A DNA stretch of 64,000 nt from Bradyrhizobium cenepequi (lineage in GTDB: Bacteria > Pseudomonadota > Alphaproteobacteria > Rhizobiales > Xanthobacteraceae): positions 278,031 through 342,030 of the forward strand of contig NZ_JAGKJI010000003.1 of assembly GCF_020329485.1 (NCBI RefSeq), in the 5' to 3' direction. A model generated the notes under the pieces. It had not been told where the DNA came from. It saw only the letters and a list, made by a program, of their open reading frames with translations, and searched no databases. Shown here piece after piece: positions 35,262 through 45,296 of this stretch (position 1 is the stretch's first letter; each line of letters starts with the position of its first letter). Made by a program: the position numbers and the translations under genes.

Positions 35262-36335
35262 CTAATGCGAGAACGGGTAGAGTTTCCAATATGCCTTGAT
35301 CTGCCGCCAGCGATGCGCGAGCCCGTCCGGCTCGAACATCAGGAACGCGATGATGATCAGCCCGATCGCGATCTCGCGCAGGAAGGTGATGTTGGTGTTG
35401 AGCTCCAGCGCCCTGTCGATCGCGCTTCCCTTCAGCTCCAGGCTGATCCACTCCATTGTCTCAGGCAGGAGCACGACGAAAGCTGTGCCCATCAGCGTCC
35501 CCATGACTGAACCCGTGCCGCCGATGATGACCATGGCCAGGAACAGTACCGAGCGCTCGATGCCGAAGCCTTCCTGCGAGACGACAAGCTGGTAGTGCGC
35601 GTAGAGCGCGCCAGCGATGCCGGCGAAAAATGCGGCAATGCCGAACGACAGCGTTCGGTATTTGCTGAGATTGATGCCCATGATCTCGGCGGAAAGATAG
35701 TGGTCGCGGATCGCAATCAGCGCGCGGCCGTCGCGCGTGCGCATCAAATTGGTGACCAGGAGATAGCTGACGATCAGGTAGGCCAGCACGACATAGAAAT
35801 ATTGGCGGTCACCGCGCAGCATATAGCCGAAGATCGAAAATGGCTCGGCGCTTGCCGGCACCGAGCCGCCGGAAAACCATTCCGCACGGGAGAAGAAGTC
35901 GAGCAGGATGTATTGAGCGGCGAGCGTCGCGATCGCGAGATAAAGCCCCTTCAGCCGCGCGGCCGGCACACCGAAGATCAAGCCGACCAGCGCGGTGACG
36001 AGACCGGCGAACGGAATGGCGAAGAACACCGGGATCGGCGCATTGTTCGAGATATAGGCCGAGGTGAAGGCGCCAAGCAGGAAGAACGCCGCGTGGCCGA
36101 TCGAGATCTGCCCGGTGAAGCCGACCAGCACGTTGAGGCCGAGCGCTGCAATCGCGAAGATACCGATCTGGATCGAGATGCTGAGCCAGTAGTTGGAGAA
36201 TACATAGGGCGCGAAGCACGCGAGCAGGATGCCGAAAATCGCAAAGTTGCGGCTCGTTATTGTCGGAAAGATCGTGGTGTCGGCCGCGTAGGTGGTGCGG
36301 AAGTCGCCGGAGGGAATCAGGGAACGCGTCGCCAT
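35262..36335 (-). CDS. livM: LIV-type ABC transporter permease, LivM-like
   Basis: 357 residues with eight to ten hydrophobic segments. Family block ALGLNVLVGFTGQISIGHAAFFLLGAFTSAY, then GVPAARLKGLYLAIATLAAQ and the cytoplasmic EAA-like RDHYLSAEIMGINLSKYR. The C-terminal IIIAFLMFEPDGLAHRW is the usual LivM ending. Two bases separate it from livH upstream, so the two permease genes are coupled. Confidence 0.92.
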   Translation of the reverse strand: MATRSLIPSGDFRTTYAADTTIFPTITSRNFAIFGILLACFAPYVFSNYWLSISIQIGIFAIAALGLNVLVGFTGQISIGHAAFFLLGAFTSAYISNNAPIPVFFAIPFAGLVTALVGLIFGVPAARLKGLYLAIATLAAQYILLDFFSRAEWFSGGSVPASAEPFSIFGYMLRGDRQYFYVVLAYLIVSYLLVTNLMRTRDGRALIAIRDHYLSAEIMGINLSKYRTLSFGIAAFFAGIAGALYAHYQLVVSQEGFGIERSVLFLAMVIIGGTGSVMGTLMGTAFVVLLPETMEWISLELKGSAIDRALELNTNITFLREIAIGLIIIAFLMFEPDGLAHRWRQIKAYWKLYPFSH

Positions 36336-36337
36336 GG

Positions 36338-37231
36338 TCAGACCCGCTCAATATCCTTGGTGCCGAACAAGCCGTAGGGCTTGATCATGAGGATGATGAT
36401 CAAGACGTAGAACGGCGCGATCTCGTAGAGATTGCCCCAGTGGAGGTACTGGCTGTCGACATATTGCGCGAAATTCTCGAGCAGCCCGATGATGATGCCG
36501 CCGAGCACGGCGCCGCCGACCGAATCGAGCCCGCCCAGGATCGCGGCCGGAAACACCTTGATGCCATAGGCGGAGAGGCCGGAGGAGACGCCGTTCACGA
36601 CGGCCACGACGACGCCCGCGACGGCAGACACGGTCGCCGAAATCGCCCAGGCCATCGCAAACACGCTTTTCACGGAAATGCCGAGCGACTGCGCGACCTG
36701 CTGGTTGAAGGCGGTGGCTCGCATCGCCAGGCCGTATTTGGAGGCACGGAAGAACCAGGCCATGCCGATCATCATTGCGATCGAAACCACGAGGCTCATC
36801 ACGTAGACGGTCTGGATCTGCAGGCCGAACAGGTTGACCGATTGGCTTTGGAACACGCGCGGGAACGGTTGCGGGTTGACGCCGAATATCCATTTCAGCG
36901 CGGCCTGGAACACCGTTGAGAGCCCGATCGTCACCATGATGACGGAGATGATAGGCTCACCGATCATTGGCCGCAGGATCACGATCTGAATTGCGATGCC
37001 AAAGATGAACATGAACACCAGTGTGATTGGCATGCCCAGCCAGAACGGCACCTGGTATTTGGCGAGCAGCGCCCAACAGACCCAAGCGCCGATCAGCAGC
37101 AGCTCTCCTTGCGCGAAATTCACGACCTGGGTCGCCTTGTAGATCAGCACGAACGACATTGCGACCACGCCATAGAGCGTGCCGACCACGAGGCCGTTGA
37201 TCAGGAGCTGGAACAGGAATTGGGTGTTCAT
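36338..37231 (-). CDS. livH: LIV-type ABC transporter permease, LivH-like
   Basis: 297 residues from ATG 37231; a TTG at 37243 is in frame but adds nothing recognisable. LivH start pattern QLLINGLVVGTLYGVVAMSFVLIYKATQVVNFAQGEL, the middle MIGMAWFFRASKYGLAMRATA, and the C-terminal SVGGAVLGGIIIGLLENF with IKPYGLFGTKDIERV. Separated from the acyl-CoA ligase upstream by 220 bases with a large inverted repeat. Confidence 0.92.
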   Translation of the reverse strand: MNTQFLFQLLINGLVVGTLYGVVAMSFVLIYKATQVVNFAQGELLLIGAWVCWALLAKYQVPFWLGMPITLVFMFIFGIAIQIVILRPMIGEPIISVIMVTIGLSTVFQAALKWIFGVNPQPFPRVFQSQSVNLFGLQIQTVYVMSLVVSIAMMIGMAWFFRASKYGLAMRATAFNQQVAQSLGISVKSVFAMAWAISATVSAVAGVVVAVVNGVSSGLSAYGIKVFPAAILGGLDSVGGAVLGGIIIGLLENFAQYVDSQYLHWGNLYEIAPFYVLIIILMIKPYGLFGTKDIERV

Positions 37232-37270
37232 GTTGATTTGCAACTAACGAAAGAGACAGGTGCCGCTACA

Positions 37271-37416
37271 CCCTCTCCCCTTGTGGGAGAGGGTGGCTTC
37301 GCGAAGCGAAGCCGGGTGAGGGGTTGTCTCCGCATCGGGAGTGTGGAGAGGGAACCCCTCACCCTATCGAGGCCTTGTCTACCTGCGGAGCAGCCCTCTC
37401 CCACAAGGGGAGAGGG
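37271..37416. repeat. Nested inverted-repeat element
   Basis: Outer arms CCCTCTCCCCTTGTGGGAGA (37271-37293 in full) and its complement at 37394-37416 match over 23 bases. Inside lie GTGAGGGGTT (37316-37325) and AACCCCTCAC (37353-37362), plus a small GGCTTCGCGAAGCGAAGCC palindrome. Each outer arm is itself self-complementary. It lies between the ligase and livH within the operon and resembles a dispersed repetitive element of Bradyrhizobium. Confidence 0.75.
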
Positions 37417-37454
37417 CACTACAATGCGCATCGTGCTTTGCTGTTGCCGATCGC

Positions 37455-39383
37455 TCATTCAGCGGCCTCCGCGATCGCGGCAGCTGCCAGATCCACCACT
37501 TTCAGCGTGGTCCGCACGCGCTGGGTCGTGCCATCCTGGAAACGGATCACGGTATCGACCGGAATGTTCACATCGCCGCGATAGATCGCGTCGATGATGT
37601 CGGCGTATTTCTCGTTGATGACACCGCGGCGCACTTTTCGGGTGCGCGTCAACTCGCCGTCGTCGGCGTCGAGTTCCTTGTAGAGCAGCAGGAAGCGGGA
37701 GATGCGCTGCGCCGGCGGCAGCGAGGCGTTGACGGTGTCGACCTCGTTGCGCAACAGCGCGTAGACCTCGGGACGCGAGGAGAGATCGGTATAAGTGGTG
37801 AACGAGATCCGGTTCTTCTCCGCCCATTTCGAGATGATGGAGTAGCGGATGCAGATCATGGAGGCGAGCGCGTCGCGGCCGGCACCGAGCACCACGGCTT
37901 CCGCAATGTAGGGCGAGAACTTCAGCTTGTTCTCGATATATTGTGGCGAGAACCGATCGCCGCGCGAGGTCTCGGCGAGATCCTTGATGCGGTCGATGAC
38001 TACGAGCTGCTCGTTGTCGTTGAAATAACCGGCATCGCCGGAACGCATCCAGCCATCCTGAATGTCGGCCGCAGACGCTTCCGGGTTCTTGTAGTAACCC
38101 AGGAACATGTTGGGATGGCGTACGACGATCTCGCCGACGCCATTGACATCGGGGTTGTCGACGCGGATCTCGATCGTCTCGTCCATTGGGACGCCCGTAG
38201 TGTCGGGGTCGACTGCGCCGGGTAGATGCAGGGTATAGGCGCCGAGCAGTTCGGTCTGGCCGTAAAGCGTGCGCAGCGGCACGCCCATCGCACGGAAGAA
38301 TTTGAAAGTATCTGGGCCGAGCGCCGCACCACCGGTCGCCGCCGAGCGTAGCCGCGTGAAGCCGAGACGGTCGCGGAGCGCGCGGAACAGAAGCTGATCT
38401 GCGACCACGGAGCGCTTGTCCTGCTCGAGCGCGGCAAGCCCCGTCTTCATGCCGAGATCGTACAGCCTTTGCTTTAGTGGCGACGAATCCATCACGCCGG
38501 CGCGCACGTCGGCCGCGATCGCCTCCCATACCCGCGGCGCGAACAGCACGAATGTCGGCGCAATCTCGCGGAAATCGTGCATCATGGTGTCGGGCTCTTC
38601 GACGAAGTTGACCTTCATCCGGCAGAGCAGACCTTTGCCGAGCGCGTAGACCTGCTCCATGATCCAGGGCAGCGGCAGCACCGACACATATTCGTCGTCC
38701 GGCCCCTTCGGATCGAAGGAGAGATAGGTCGCGCAGTGCTTGAGCACGCGGCCGGCGGCGAGCATCGCGAGCTTCGGATTGGCCGTCGTGCCTGAGGTCG
38801 TGCAGAGAATCGCGACGTCTTCGCCGTCAGTGGCATCGACCAGCGTGTCGTAGAGGCCGGGTTCGCGCGCCGCGCGCTCGCGGCCGAGGCTTGCGAGCTT
38901 GCTCGCTTTCATCAAGCGCGGATCGTCATATTTCCGCATGCCACGCGGATCGGAATAGACGATGTGCTTCAGATGCGGCGCGCGGTCGGCCAGCCCCAGC
39001 AGCTTATCGACCTGCTCCTCGTCCTCGGCGAACACGAGCTTCGCCTCGCCATAGTTCAGGAGGTAGGCCGCCTCTTCGTCCAGCACGTCGCGGTAAAGCC
39101 CGAGACTCATGCCGCCGATCGCATGGGTTGCGATCTCGGCAGCCACCCAGTCCGGACGGTTGTCGCCGATGATGCCGATGACGTCGCCGCGGCCGAGGCC
39201 CAGTTCGATCATGCCAAGCGCGAATTCCTGCACGCGGGCCTGGTAGTCGTTCCAGGTGAATTCACGCCACAGACCAAGATCTTTCTCGCGCAGCGCGATC
39301 TCGCGGCCATGTTCCCTGGCGTTCAGCCGCAGCATCTTCGGAAAGGTGTCGGCCCGTGCGGCGCGCCCGGCGTAATCGATCAT
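37455..39383 (-). CDS. Long-chain acyl-CoA synthetase (AMP-forming)
   Basis: 642 residues, FadD15/FAA-like ANL enzyme. P-loop ILCTTSGTTANPK, then RMKVNFVEEPD, LYGQTELLGAYTLH, GWMRSGDAGYFNDNEQLVVIDR, and LAETSRGDRFSPQYIENKLK. The C-terminal part, with TRTRKVRRGVINEKYAD, matches long-chain fatty-acid-CoA ligases. The start overlaps the livG stop by four bases (ATGA), so ligase and transporter ATPase are made together. Likely activates the acid brought in by the transporter, i.e. uptake coupled to CoA trapping. Confidence 0.92.
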   Translation of the reverse strand: MIDYAGRAARADTFPKMLRLNAREHGREIALREKDLGLWREFTWNDYQARVQEFALGMIELGLGRGDVIGIIGDNRPDWVAAEIATHAIGGMSLGLYRDVLDEEAAYLLNYGEAKLVFAEDEEQVDKLLGLADRAPHLKHIVYSDPRGMRKYDDPRLMKASKLASLGRERAAREPGLYDTLVDATDGEDVAILCTTSGTTANPKLAMLAAGRVLKHCATYLSFDPKGPDDEYVSVLPLPWIMEQVYALGKGLLCRMKVNFVEEPDTMMHDFREIAPTFVLFAPRVWEAIAADVRAGVMDSSPLKQRLYDLGMKTGLAALEQDKRSVVADQLLFRALRDRLGFTRLRSAATGGAALGPDTFKFFRAMGVPLRTLYGQTELLGAYTLHLPGAVDPDTTGVPMDETIEIRVDNPDVNGVGEIVVRHPNMFLGYYKNPEASAADIQDGWMRSGDAGYFNDNEQLVVIDRIKDLAETSRGDRFSPQYIENKLKFSPYIAEAVVLGAGRDALASMICIRYSIISKWAEKNRISFTTYTDLSSRPEVYALLRNEVDTVNASLPPAQRISRFLLLYKELDADDGELTRTRKVRRGVINEKYADIIDAIYRGDVNIPVDTVIRFQDGTTQRVRTTLKVVDLAAAAIAEAAE

Positions 39384-40201
39384 GCCGCGCTCTCCCGCGG
39401 CAGCGGCACGTCATCGGGATCGACCAGCGCCTCATCCTCTTCGCCGAGATAGGCGCGCTTGACGTGGGGATCTGCGAGCACAGTCGCGGGATCGCCCTCC
39501 GCGATCTTGCGGCCGAAATCGAGCACCGTGACTCGGTGAGAGATATCCATCACCACGCCCATGTCGTGCTCGATCATCACAACGGTCATGCCGAACTCCT
39601 CGTTGAGATCGACGATATAACGCGTCATGTCCTCCTTCTCTTCGAAGTTCATGCCGGCCATCGGCTCGTCCAGCAAGATGAGCTGCGGCTCGAGCGCCAT
39701 TGCACGGGCAAGTTCCACGCGCTTGCGCAGGCCATAGGGAAGTGTGCCGGCGGTCGCCTTGCGCACCGACTGCAGGTCGAGGAAATCGATGATCTCCTCC
39801 ACCTTGCGGCGATGATCGAGCTCCTCACGCCGCGCACCGGTCAACCAGTACAGCGATCCGGTGATGAAATTATTCTTCAGGAGGTGATGGCGGCCGACCA
39901 TGATGTTGTCGAGCACGCTCATGTGGTGGAACAGCGCGAGGTTCTGGAAGGTGCGGCCGATGCCGAGCGAGGGTCGGGCGTTCGGATTGAGGCCCGTGAT
40001 ATCCTTGCCGCGATAGAAAAGCCGGCCTTCGGTCGGCTTATAGCGGCCGGAAATGCAGTTGACGATCGAGGTCTTGCCGGCCCCGTTGGGACCGATGATG
40101 GAGAACAATTCGCCAGGCTTGACGCCAAAGCTCACTTCGGTCAGCGCACGGACGCCACCAAAGCGCAGCGACACCCCGCGCACCTCCAACGTGTATTCCA
40201 C
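39380..40201 (-). CDS. livG: LIV-type ABC transporter ATPase, LivG-like
   Basis: 273 residues. Walker A GPNGAGKTS, LivG-type RTFQNLALFHHMSVLDNI, signature LPYGLRKRVELARAM, and Walker B LILLDEPMAGMN followed by MTVVMIEHDMGVVMDI. First gene of the operon livG - acyl-CoA ligase - livH - livM - binding protein - livF. Promoter should lie in 40202-40530, shared with the divergent Crp/Fnr gene. Confidence 0.93.
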   Translation of the reverse strand: MEYTLEVRGVSLRFGGVRALTEVSFGVKPGELFSIIGPNGAGKTSIVNCISGRYKPTEGRLFYRGKDITGLNPNARPSLGIGRTFQNLALFHHMSVLDNIMVGRHHLLKNNFITGSLYWLTGARREELDHRRKVEEIIDFLDLQSVRKATAGTLPYGLRKRVELARAMALEPQLILLDEPMAGMNFEEKEDMTRYIVDLNEEFGMTVVMIEHDMGVVMDISHRVTVLDFGRKIAEGDPATVLADPHVKRAYLGEEDEALVDPDDVPLPRESAA

Positions 40202-40530
40202 CTATTTCCTCCAGATGCGGCGCTTCACGCGCTCTTTGTCTCTTCTTGCAAAGACAGCGATAATCTTACATCGGCCGTTCCGGCTAAGCCATCCGATTAA
40301 TGGTGCCTCGTTCCACTGCGGACGCCACCGTTCATGCGCGGTAACGCCGCACCCGGCGCCTTGCCCGCTCGCGCTTGCACGCGTGTCGCGCAGACATTGC
40401 GCCGGTGGCTCTCCATAGGGCAAAGCGGTACGGTGAAATGTCTTGTGCCCGACAATTGGCTGGCAAATTTCGTCCGGCCCGCGCGTTGTTGCGGCGCAAC
40501 ATAGTGAGGCGGACGACAGTCAACGGAATC
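40202..40530. promoter_or_regulatory. Divergent promoter region of livG operon and Crp/Fnr gene
   Basis: 329 bases without a supported gene. Expected to hold promoters for both directions. I looked for a TTGAT-N4-ATCAA FNR box or TGTGA-N6-TCACA CRP site and saw no clean match. Confidence 0.4.
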
Positions 40531-41205
40531 ATGATTGCTGCCGATTACCTAAAGCGCATCGCGGCCTGGTCGCGTGAACTGGATGACCGCGAGATCGAGA
40601 TCGCGCGCAGTGGTATCACCGAGAAATCCTATGGCGCCAATGAATTCATCTTCATGCGCGGCGACCGTTTTGACTACTGGACCGGCGTGGTCACGGGGCT
40701 GGCGCGGATGGGCATCGTCTCCCGCGGCGGCAAGGCGGCAAGCTTCGCCGGATTGACTGCCGGCGCCTGGTTCGGCGAGGGGTCGGTGCTGAAGAACGAA
40801 GCGCGGCGTTACGATGTGGTGGCGCTGCGCGACACGCGGCTGGCCATGATGGACCGCAAGACCTTCGTGTGGCTGTTCGAGAACAGCGTGGCGTTCAACC
40901 GTTTCCTGGTGGCGCAGCTCAACGAGCGGCTTGGCCAGTTCATTGCGCTCCTGGAATATGGCCGTACGCTGGATGCGACCGCGCGGCTGGCGCGTTCCAT
41001 CGCCTCCCTGTTCAACCCAATTCTCTACCCCGAGCTCTCGTGCCATCTCGAGATCACGCAGGAGGAAATCGGGGCGCTTTCCGGCATCTCGCGTCAGAAT
41101 GCGAACCAGTGCCTGAAGCGGCTGGAGAAGGAGGGGCTGTTGCGGCTGGAATATGGCGGCGTGACCATCGTCGACCTCGAACGTCTGCGCCACTACGGCG
41201 AATAG
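40531..41205 (+). CDS. Crp/Fnr-family transcriptional regulator
   Basis: 224 residues from ATG 40531; the frame is open from 40375 without homology. Residues about 20-135 form the cyclic-nucleotide-type beta-barrel: FIFMRGDRFDYWTGVVTGLARMG, AWFGEGSVLKNEARRYDVVALRDT. The C-terminal winged helix reads ITQEEIGALSGISRQNANQCLKRLEKEGLL. No N-terminal Cys cluster, so not an oxygen-sensing FNR. Divergent from the LIV/acyl-CoA ligase operon and probably its regulator. Confidence 0.87.
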   Translation: MIAADYLKRIAAWSRELDDREIEIARSGITEKSYGANEFIFMRGDRFDYWTGVVTGLARMGIVSRGGKAASFAGLTAGAWFGEGSVLKNEARRYDVVALRDTRLAMMDRKTFVWLFENSVAFNRFLVAQLNERLGQFIALLEYGRTLDATARLARSIASLFNPILYPELSCHLEITQEEIGALSGISRQNANQCLKRLEKEGLLRLEYGGVTIVDLERLRHYGE

Positions 41206-41355
41206 TCCAGCCGACCGGTCCGACGCCGTGTGCGCCCGAAAGCTTGTGCCTAACGGCCTGATTTCAAACGGTTATGGCATTAGACTTCGCGGGAAGCGGA
41301 TGCTACAGACCGAGCCATTCGCAACCCGGCGCAGTTCCGCGCCTTCGGAGAGGAT

Positions 41356-42441
41356 ATGGCGGCTCAGGACTCCAAGCGACGTGTCGCGCTGATCACGGGC
41401 GTCACCGGCCAGGACGGCGCGTACCTCGCCGAATATCTGCTCGGCCTCGGCTACAGCGTGCACGGCATCAAGCGCCGCTCGTCGTCGTTCAATACCGCGC
41501 GGGTCGATCATCTCTATCAGGATCGCCATGTCGGCAACGTGCCGTTCCTGCTGCATTATGGCGACATGACGGACTCGACCAATTTGATCCGGCTGATGCA
41601 GCAGATCCGGCCGACCGAGATCTATAACCTCGCCGCGCAGAGCCATGTCGGGGTCAGTTTCGAGAGCCCGGAATACACCGCCAATGCCGATGCGGTCGGC
41701 GTGCTGCGCCTGCTGGAGGCGATCCGCATCCTCGCCATGGAAAAGGAGACGCGGTTCTATCAGGCCTCGACCTCGGAGCTGTACGGCCTGGTCCAGGAAG
41801 TGCCGCAGCGGGAAACCACGCCGTTCTACCCGCGCTCGCCCTATGGCGTCGCCAAGCTGTACGGCTACTGGATCACGGTGAACTACCGCGAGGCCTACGG
41901 CATGTATGCCTCGAACGGCATCCTGTTCAACCACGAGAGCCCGATCCGCGGCGAGACCTTCGTCACCCGCAAGATCACCCGCGGCGTCGCCCGCATCGAG
42001 GTCGGGCTCGAGGACACGCTCTATCTCGGCAATCTCGAGGCCAAGCGCGACTGGGGCCATGCGCGGGATTATGTCGAGGGTATGCACAGGATTCTGCAGG
42101 CGGAGGCCCCCGGTGATTTCGTGCTCGCGACCGGCGAGACGCGCTCGGTGCGCGAATTTGTGGAACTGGCGTTTGCCGAGGTCGGACGGGCAATCGCGTG
42201 GCGCGGGGAGGGTGTCGACGAGACCGGTGTCGACACCAAATCCGGCAAGACTGTGGTCCGGATCGATCCGACCTACTTCCGCCCGACCGAAGTCGATCTC
42301 TTGATCGGCGATGCCAGCAAGGCGCACGACAAGCTCGGCTGGACGCCGAAGACCAGCTTTGCCCAGCTCGTGAAGGAAATGGTCGCGAGCGATCTCGCCG
42401 AGGCGAGGCAGGAGGTCGCCCATGGCAAGAACGCCGTTTGA
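41356..42441 (+). CDS. gmd: GDP-mannose 4,6-dehydratase (second copy)
   Basis: 361 residues with all family features: [65 protein letters not shown] and [12 protein letters not shown]. Closely related to the gene at 620, but GC-richer and with genome-typical codon use, unlike the mixed-composition first locus. It overlaps fcl by 20 bases. This pair is a complete, compact GDP-L-fucose pathway and looks like the resident copy. Confidence 0.96.
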   Translation: MAAQDSKRRVALITGVTGQDGAYLAEYLLGLGYSVHGIKRRSSSFNTARVDHLYQDRHVGNVPFLLHYGDMTDSTNLIRLMQQIRPTEIYNLAAQSHVGVSFESPEYTANADAVGVLRLLEAIRILAMEKETRFYQASTSELYGLVQEVPQRETTPFYPRSPYGVAKLYGYWITVNYREAYGMYASNGILFNHESPIRGETFVTRKITRGVARIEVGLEDTLYLGNLEAKRDWGHARDYVEGMHRILQAEAPGDFVLATGETRSVREFVELAFAEVGRAIAWRGEGVDETGVDTKSGKTVVRIDPTYFRPTEVDLLIGDASKAHDKLGWTPKTSFAQLVKEMVASDLAEARQEVAHGKNAV

Positions 42442-43378
42442 GCTGAAAGGCAAAATGGTCTTTGTCGCCGGCCACCGCGGCATGGTCGGCTCCGCCCTGT
42501 TGCGAAGGCTCGCGCGGGAAGATGTCAAGCTCCTGACGGTGCCACGAACGGAAGTCGATCTCCGCGATCAGGCGGCGGTCAACAGATGGTTTGCCGCGAA
42601 GCGGCCGCAGGCGGTGTTCCTGGCGGCCGCGAAGGTCGGCGGCATCGCCGCCAACGACCTGCTGCGCGCCGAGTTTCTCTACGACAATCTGGCGATCGCG
42701 ACCAACGTGATCCACGCGGCCCACGTCAACGGAACCGAGAAGCTGATGTTCTTCGGCTCCTCCTGCATCTATCCGAGGCTGGCACCGCAGCCGCTGCGCG
42801 AGGATGCGGTCTTGACCGGGCCGCTGGAGGCGACCAACGAGCCCTACGCGATTGCCAAGATCGCAGGCATCAAGCTGGTGGAAACCTATCGCCGCCAGTA
42901 CGGCGCCGATTTCATCAGCGTGATGCCGACCAATCTTTACGGTCGCGGCGACAATTATGATCCCGAATACAGCCACGTGGTCGCAGCCCTGATCCGCCGC
43001 TTCCATGAGGCGAAAGTATCGGGCGCGAAGAACGTCGTGGTCTGGGGTACGGGCACGCCGCGGCGCGAATTCCTCCATGTCGACGATCTCGCCGACGCCT
43101 GCATCCACCTGATGAAGGTCTATTCCGACAGCGGCCTGATCAATATCGGCACCGGCAAGGACATCACGATCGCGGAATTCGCCCGTGTGGTCGCGGCGAC
43201 GATCGGCTATGACGGCGCGATCAGCTATGACACCTCGCGGCCCGACGGCACGCCGCGCAAACTGCTCGACGTCAGCCGGCTGGCTGCGCTTGGCTGGCGA
43301 GCGAAGACGTCGCTGGAAGACGGCATCAGGCTCGCCTATCAGGCGTATCTCAGTGAAACGCAGCAGGCGGCCGAGTGA
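42422..43378 (+). CDS. fcl: GDP-L-fucose synthase (second copy)
   Basis: 318 residues. NAD(P) motif [21 protein letters not shown], catalytic [53 protein letters not shown]. All canonical, unlike the first copy where the last block diverges. ATG 42422 lies within the last codons of gmd, giving tight coupling. Makes GDP-L-fucose for fucosylated surface glycans or, in rhizobia, Nod-factor-type decoration; no nod genes are seen here. Confidence 0.95.
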   Translation: MARTPFELKGKMVFVAGHRGMVGSALLRRLAREDVKLLTVPRTEVDLRDQAAVNRWFAAKRPQAVFLAAAKVGGIAANDLLRAEFLYDNLAIATNVIHAAHVNGTEKLMFFGSSCIYPRLAPQPLREDAVLTGPLEATNEPYAIAKIAGIKLVETYRRQYGADFISVMPTNLYGRGDNYDPEYSHVVAALIRRFHEAKVSGAKNVVVWGTGTPRREFLHVDDLADACIHLMKVYSDSGLINIGTGKDITIAEFARVVAATIGYDGAISYDTSRPDGTPRKLLDVSRLAALGWRAKTSLEDGIRLAYQAYLSETQQAAE

Positions 43379-43396
43379 TTTTCTGACGGCGCAGCG

Positions 43397-44239
43397 TCAC
43401 CGCGCCGCCTTCCGCGGTGGCTGCTTCGCGAGCGCCACCGCCATCGCCGAGATCAGCGGCTTCATGAAATAGGCGTCGTTCGCCGGCGCGATGTCGGTGC
43501 GCAGGCCGTGTGAGGCGAGTTCGCCAGAGACCGCCGGCCCCACCGAGGCGATCGCGGTCCGGTCAAGGCCCTGGCGCAACCTGTCCTCATAGCCGCGTGC
43601 CCGCGCGGCTTCGAACAGCCGGCGCACCTGGCCCAGGTTGGTCAGCGCGATCGCATCGATCCGGCCGTCCACCATCTCGTCGATGGCCGCAACGATGTTG
43701 GCATCAGCGGCCTTGGAATCGTAGACGTAGGGCAGCACGGTATCGACCTCCGCGCCCTGCGCTTCGATCGCGCCGATCAGCGCGCCGTGGTCCTTGTCCG
43801 GATAGAGCTGCAAGCCGAGGCGATGGCCTTTCAGCTCGATGCGGGACAGCATCTCGATGACGCCTTCAGAGGTCGGTTTTTCCGTCGTCACCTGCGGCTC
43901 AAGCCCGATTTCGCGCAACGCCCGGCCGGGTTTTGGGCCACGGGCGAATTTGCGGGCTTTGGTCAGCGCCGCAACGAATTCCTGTTCGATGTCGATGCGG
44001 CGCACGACCTTCATCAGCCGCCGCAGGCCTTCGCCGGTCATCAGCACCAGATCGTCGAAGGGCCGTTCGATGCAGCGCTGGATCCAGGCCTCGATCGGCG
44101 CCGGATCCGGCGCATCGTGGATCGCGAACATCGGACATTGCAGCACGTCGGCGCCCTGTTCGGCGAGCAGACGGGAGAATTGCGCCTCCTCGCGCGTCTC
44201 CAGGATCAGGATGCGGTAGCCGTTCAGCCGGTCAGCCAT
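43397..44239 (-). CDS. hemD: Uroporphyrinogen-III synthase family protein
   Basis: 280 residues from ATG 44239, which has GGAGG seven bases upstream (the frame is open to 44263). HemD-type two-lobed protein: ILETREEAQFSRLLAEQGADV at the N-terminus, VLMTGEGLRRLM, GPKPGRALREIGL, YPDKDHGALIGAIEAQGAEV, and ALTNLGQVRRLFEAARARG then IASVGPAVSGELASHGL. The classic enzyme closes hydroxymethylbilane to uroporphyrinogen III. Because the family diverges strongly and no other heme gene is near, a paralogue with another role is possible. Confidence 0.75.
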   Translation of the reverse strand: MADRLNGYRILILETREEAQFSRLLAEQGADVLQCPMFAIHDAPDPAPIEAWIQRCIERPFDDLVLMTGEGLRRLMKVVRRIDIEQEFVAALTKARKFARGPKPGRALREIGLEPQVTTEKPTSEGVIEMLSRIELKGHRLGLQLYPDKDHGALIGAIEAQGAEVDTVLPYVYDSKAADANIVAAIDEMVDGRIDAIALTNLGQVRRLFEAARARGYEDRLRQGLDRTAIASVGPAVSGELASHGLRTDIAPANDAYFMKPLISAMAVALAKQPPRKAAR

Positions 44240-44410
44240 GTTGGTGCCTCCGATATAGCTCAATTTGGCCCCTGCCGCAGGATTGGCGCAAGCGCGACGG
44301 CGGTGCTAGAGCAGGGGCCGCAAATCCGCCGTTCCGTGCGGCTGCCCAAGCCTTAATCAATCACGCCCTAATCAGCCAAACCCCAATCAGCCAAGTCTCG
44401 ATCGATCGCC

Positions 44411-45274
44411 ATGCCCGACCCTCAATTTGTCCTGACCCTGTCCTGCCCCGACCGCCCCGGCATCGTCTCGGCGGTCTCGACCTTTCTCGCACATAATGGT
44501 CAGAACATCCTGGATGCCCAGCAGTTCGACGATATCGAGACGAACAAATTCTTTATGCGGGTGGTGTTCACGGCCGCCGATCTCGCGGTCGAATTGTCGG
44601 CGCTGCAGACCGGCTTTGCCGCAATCGCCGAACGTTTCGGCATGACATGGCAGATGCGGGACCGCGCGGCCCGCCGCCGCGTGATGCTGCTCGTCTCCAA
44701 ATCCGATCACTGCCTGGTCGATATCCTCTATCGCTGGCGCACCGGCGAATTGCAGATGATCCCGACCGCCATCGTCTCCAACCATCCGCGCGAAGCCTAC
44801 AGCCACCTCGATTTCGGTGAGATCCCGTTCCACTACCTCCCCGTGACCAAGGAAACCAAACGCGAGCAGGAAGCCGCGCTCTGGAAGCTCGCCGAGGATA
44901 CCAACACCGACCTGGTCGTGCTCGCGCGCTACATGCAGATCCTGTCGGACGAGCTGTCGGCAAAGCTCGCAGGCCGCTGCATCAACATCCACCATTCGTT
45001 CCTGCCGGGCTTCAAGGGCGCGCGCCCCTACCACCAGGCGCACGAGCGCGGCGTCAAATTGATCGGCGCCACTGCGCATTACGTCACCGGCGACCTCGAC
45101 GAAGGGCCGATCATCGACCAGGACGTCGAGCGCATCAGCCACCGGGATACGCCTGACGATCTCGTCCGCAAGGGCCGGGATATCGAGCGCCGCGTGTTGG
45201 CCCGCGCCATCCGCTACCATCTCGAGGACCGCGTGATTCCCAACGGCCGCAAGACCGTGGTGTTCGTCGACTGA
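44411..45274 (+). CDS. purU: Formyltetrahydrofolate deformylase
   Basis: 287 residues. Hydrolyses 10-formyl-THF to formate and THF, balancing one-carbon pools. N-terminal ACT domain ([27 protein letters not shown]). C-terminal formyltransferase fold with [19 protein letters not shown], and [19 protein letters not shown], carrying the catalytic Asn, His and Asp. Monocistronic by spacing. Links functionally to the methionine/SAM genes further on, though 6 kb away. Confidence 0.95.
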   Translation: MPDPQFVLTLSCPDRPGIVSAVSTFLAHNGQNILDAQQFDDIETNKFFMRVVFTAADLAVELSALQTGFAAIAERFGMTWQMRDRAARRRVMLLVSKSDHCLVDILYRWRTGELQMIPTAIVSNHPREAYSHLDFGEIPFHYLPVTKETKREQEAALWKLAEDTNTDLVVLARYMQILSDELSAKLAGRCINIHHSFLPGFKGARPYHQAHERGVKLIGATAHYVTGDLDEGPIIDQDVERISHRDTPDDLVRKGRDIERRVLARAIRYHLEDRVIPNGRKTVVFVD

Positions 45275-45296
45275 GCGGAGTGGCGCCAACCCTTCC

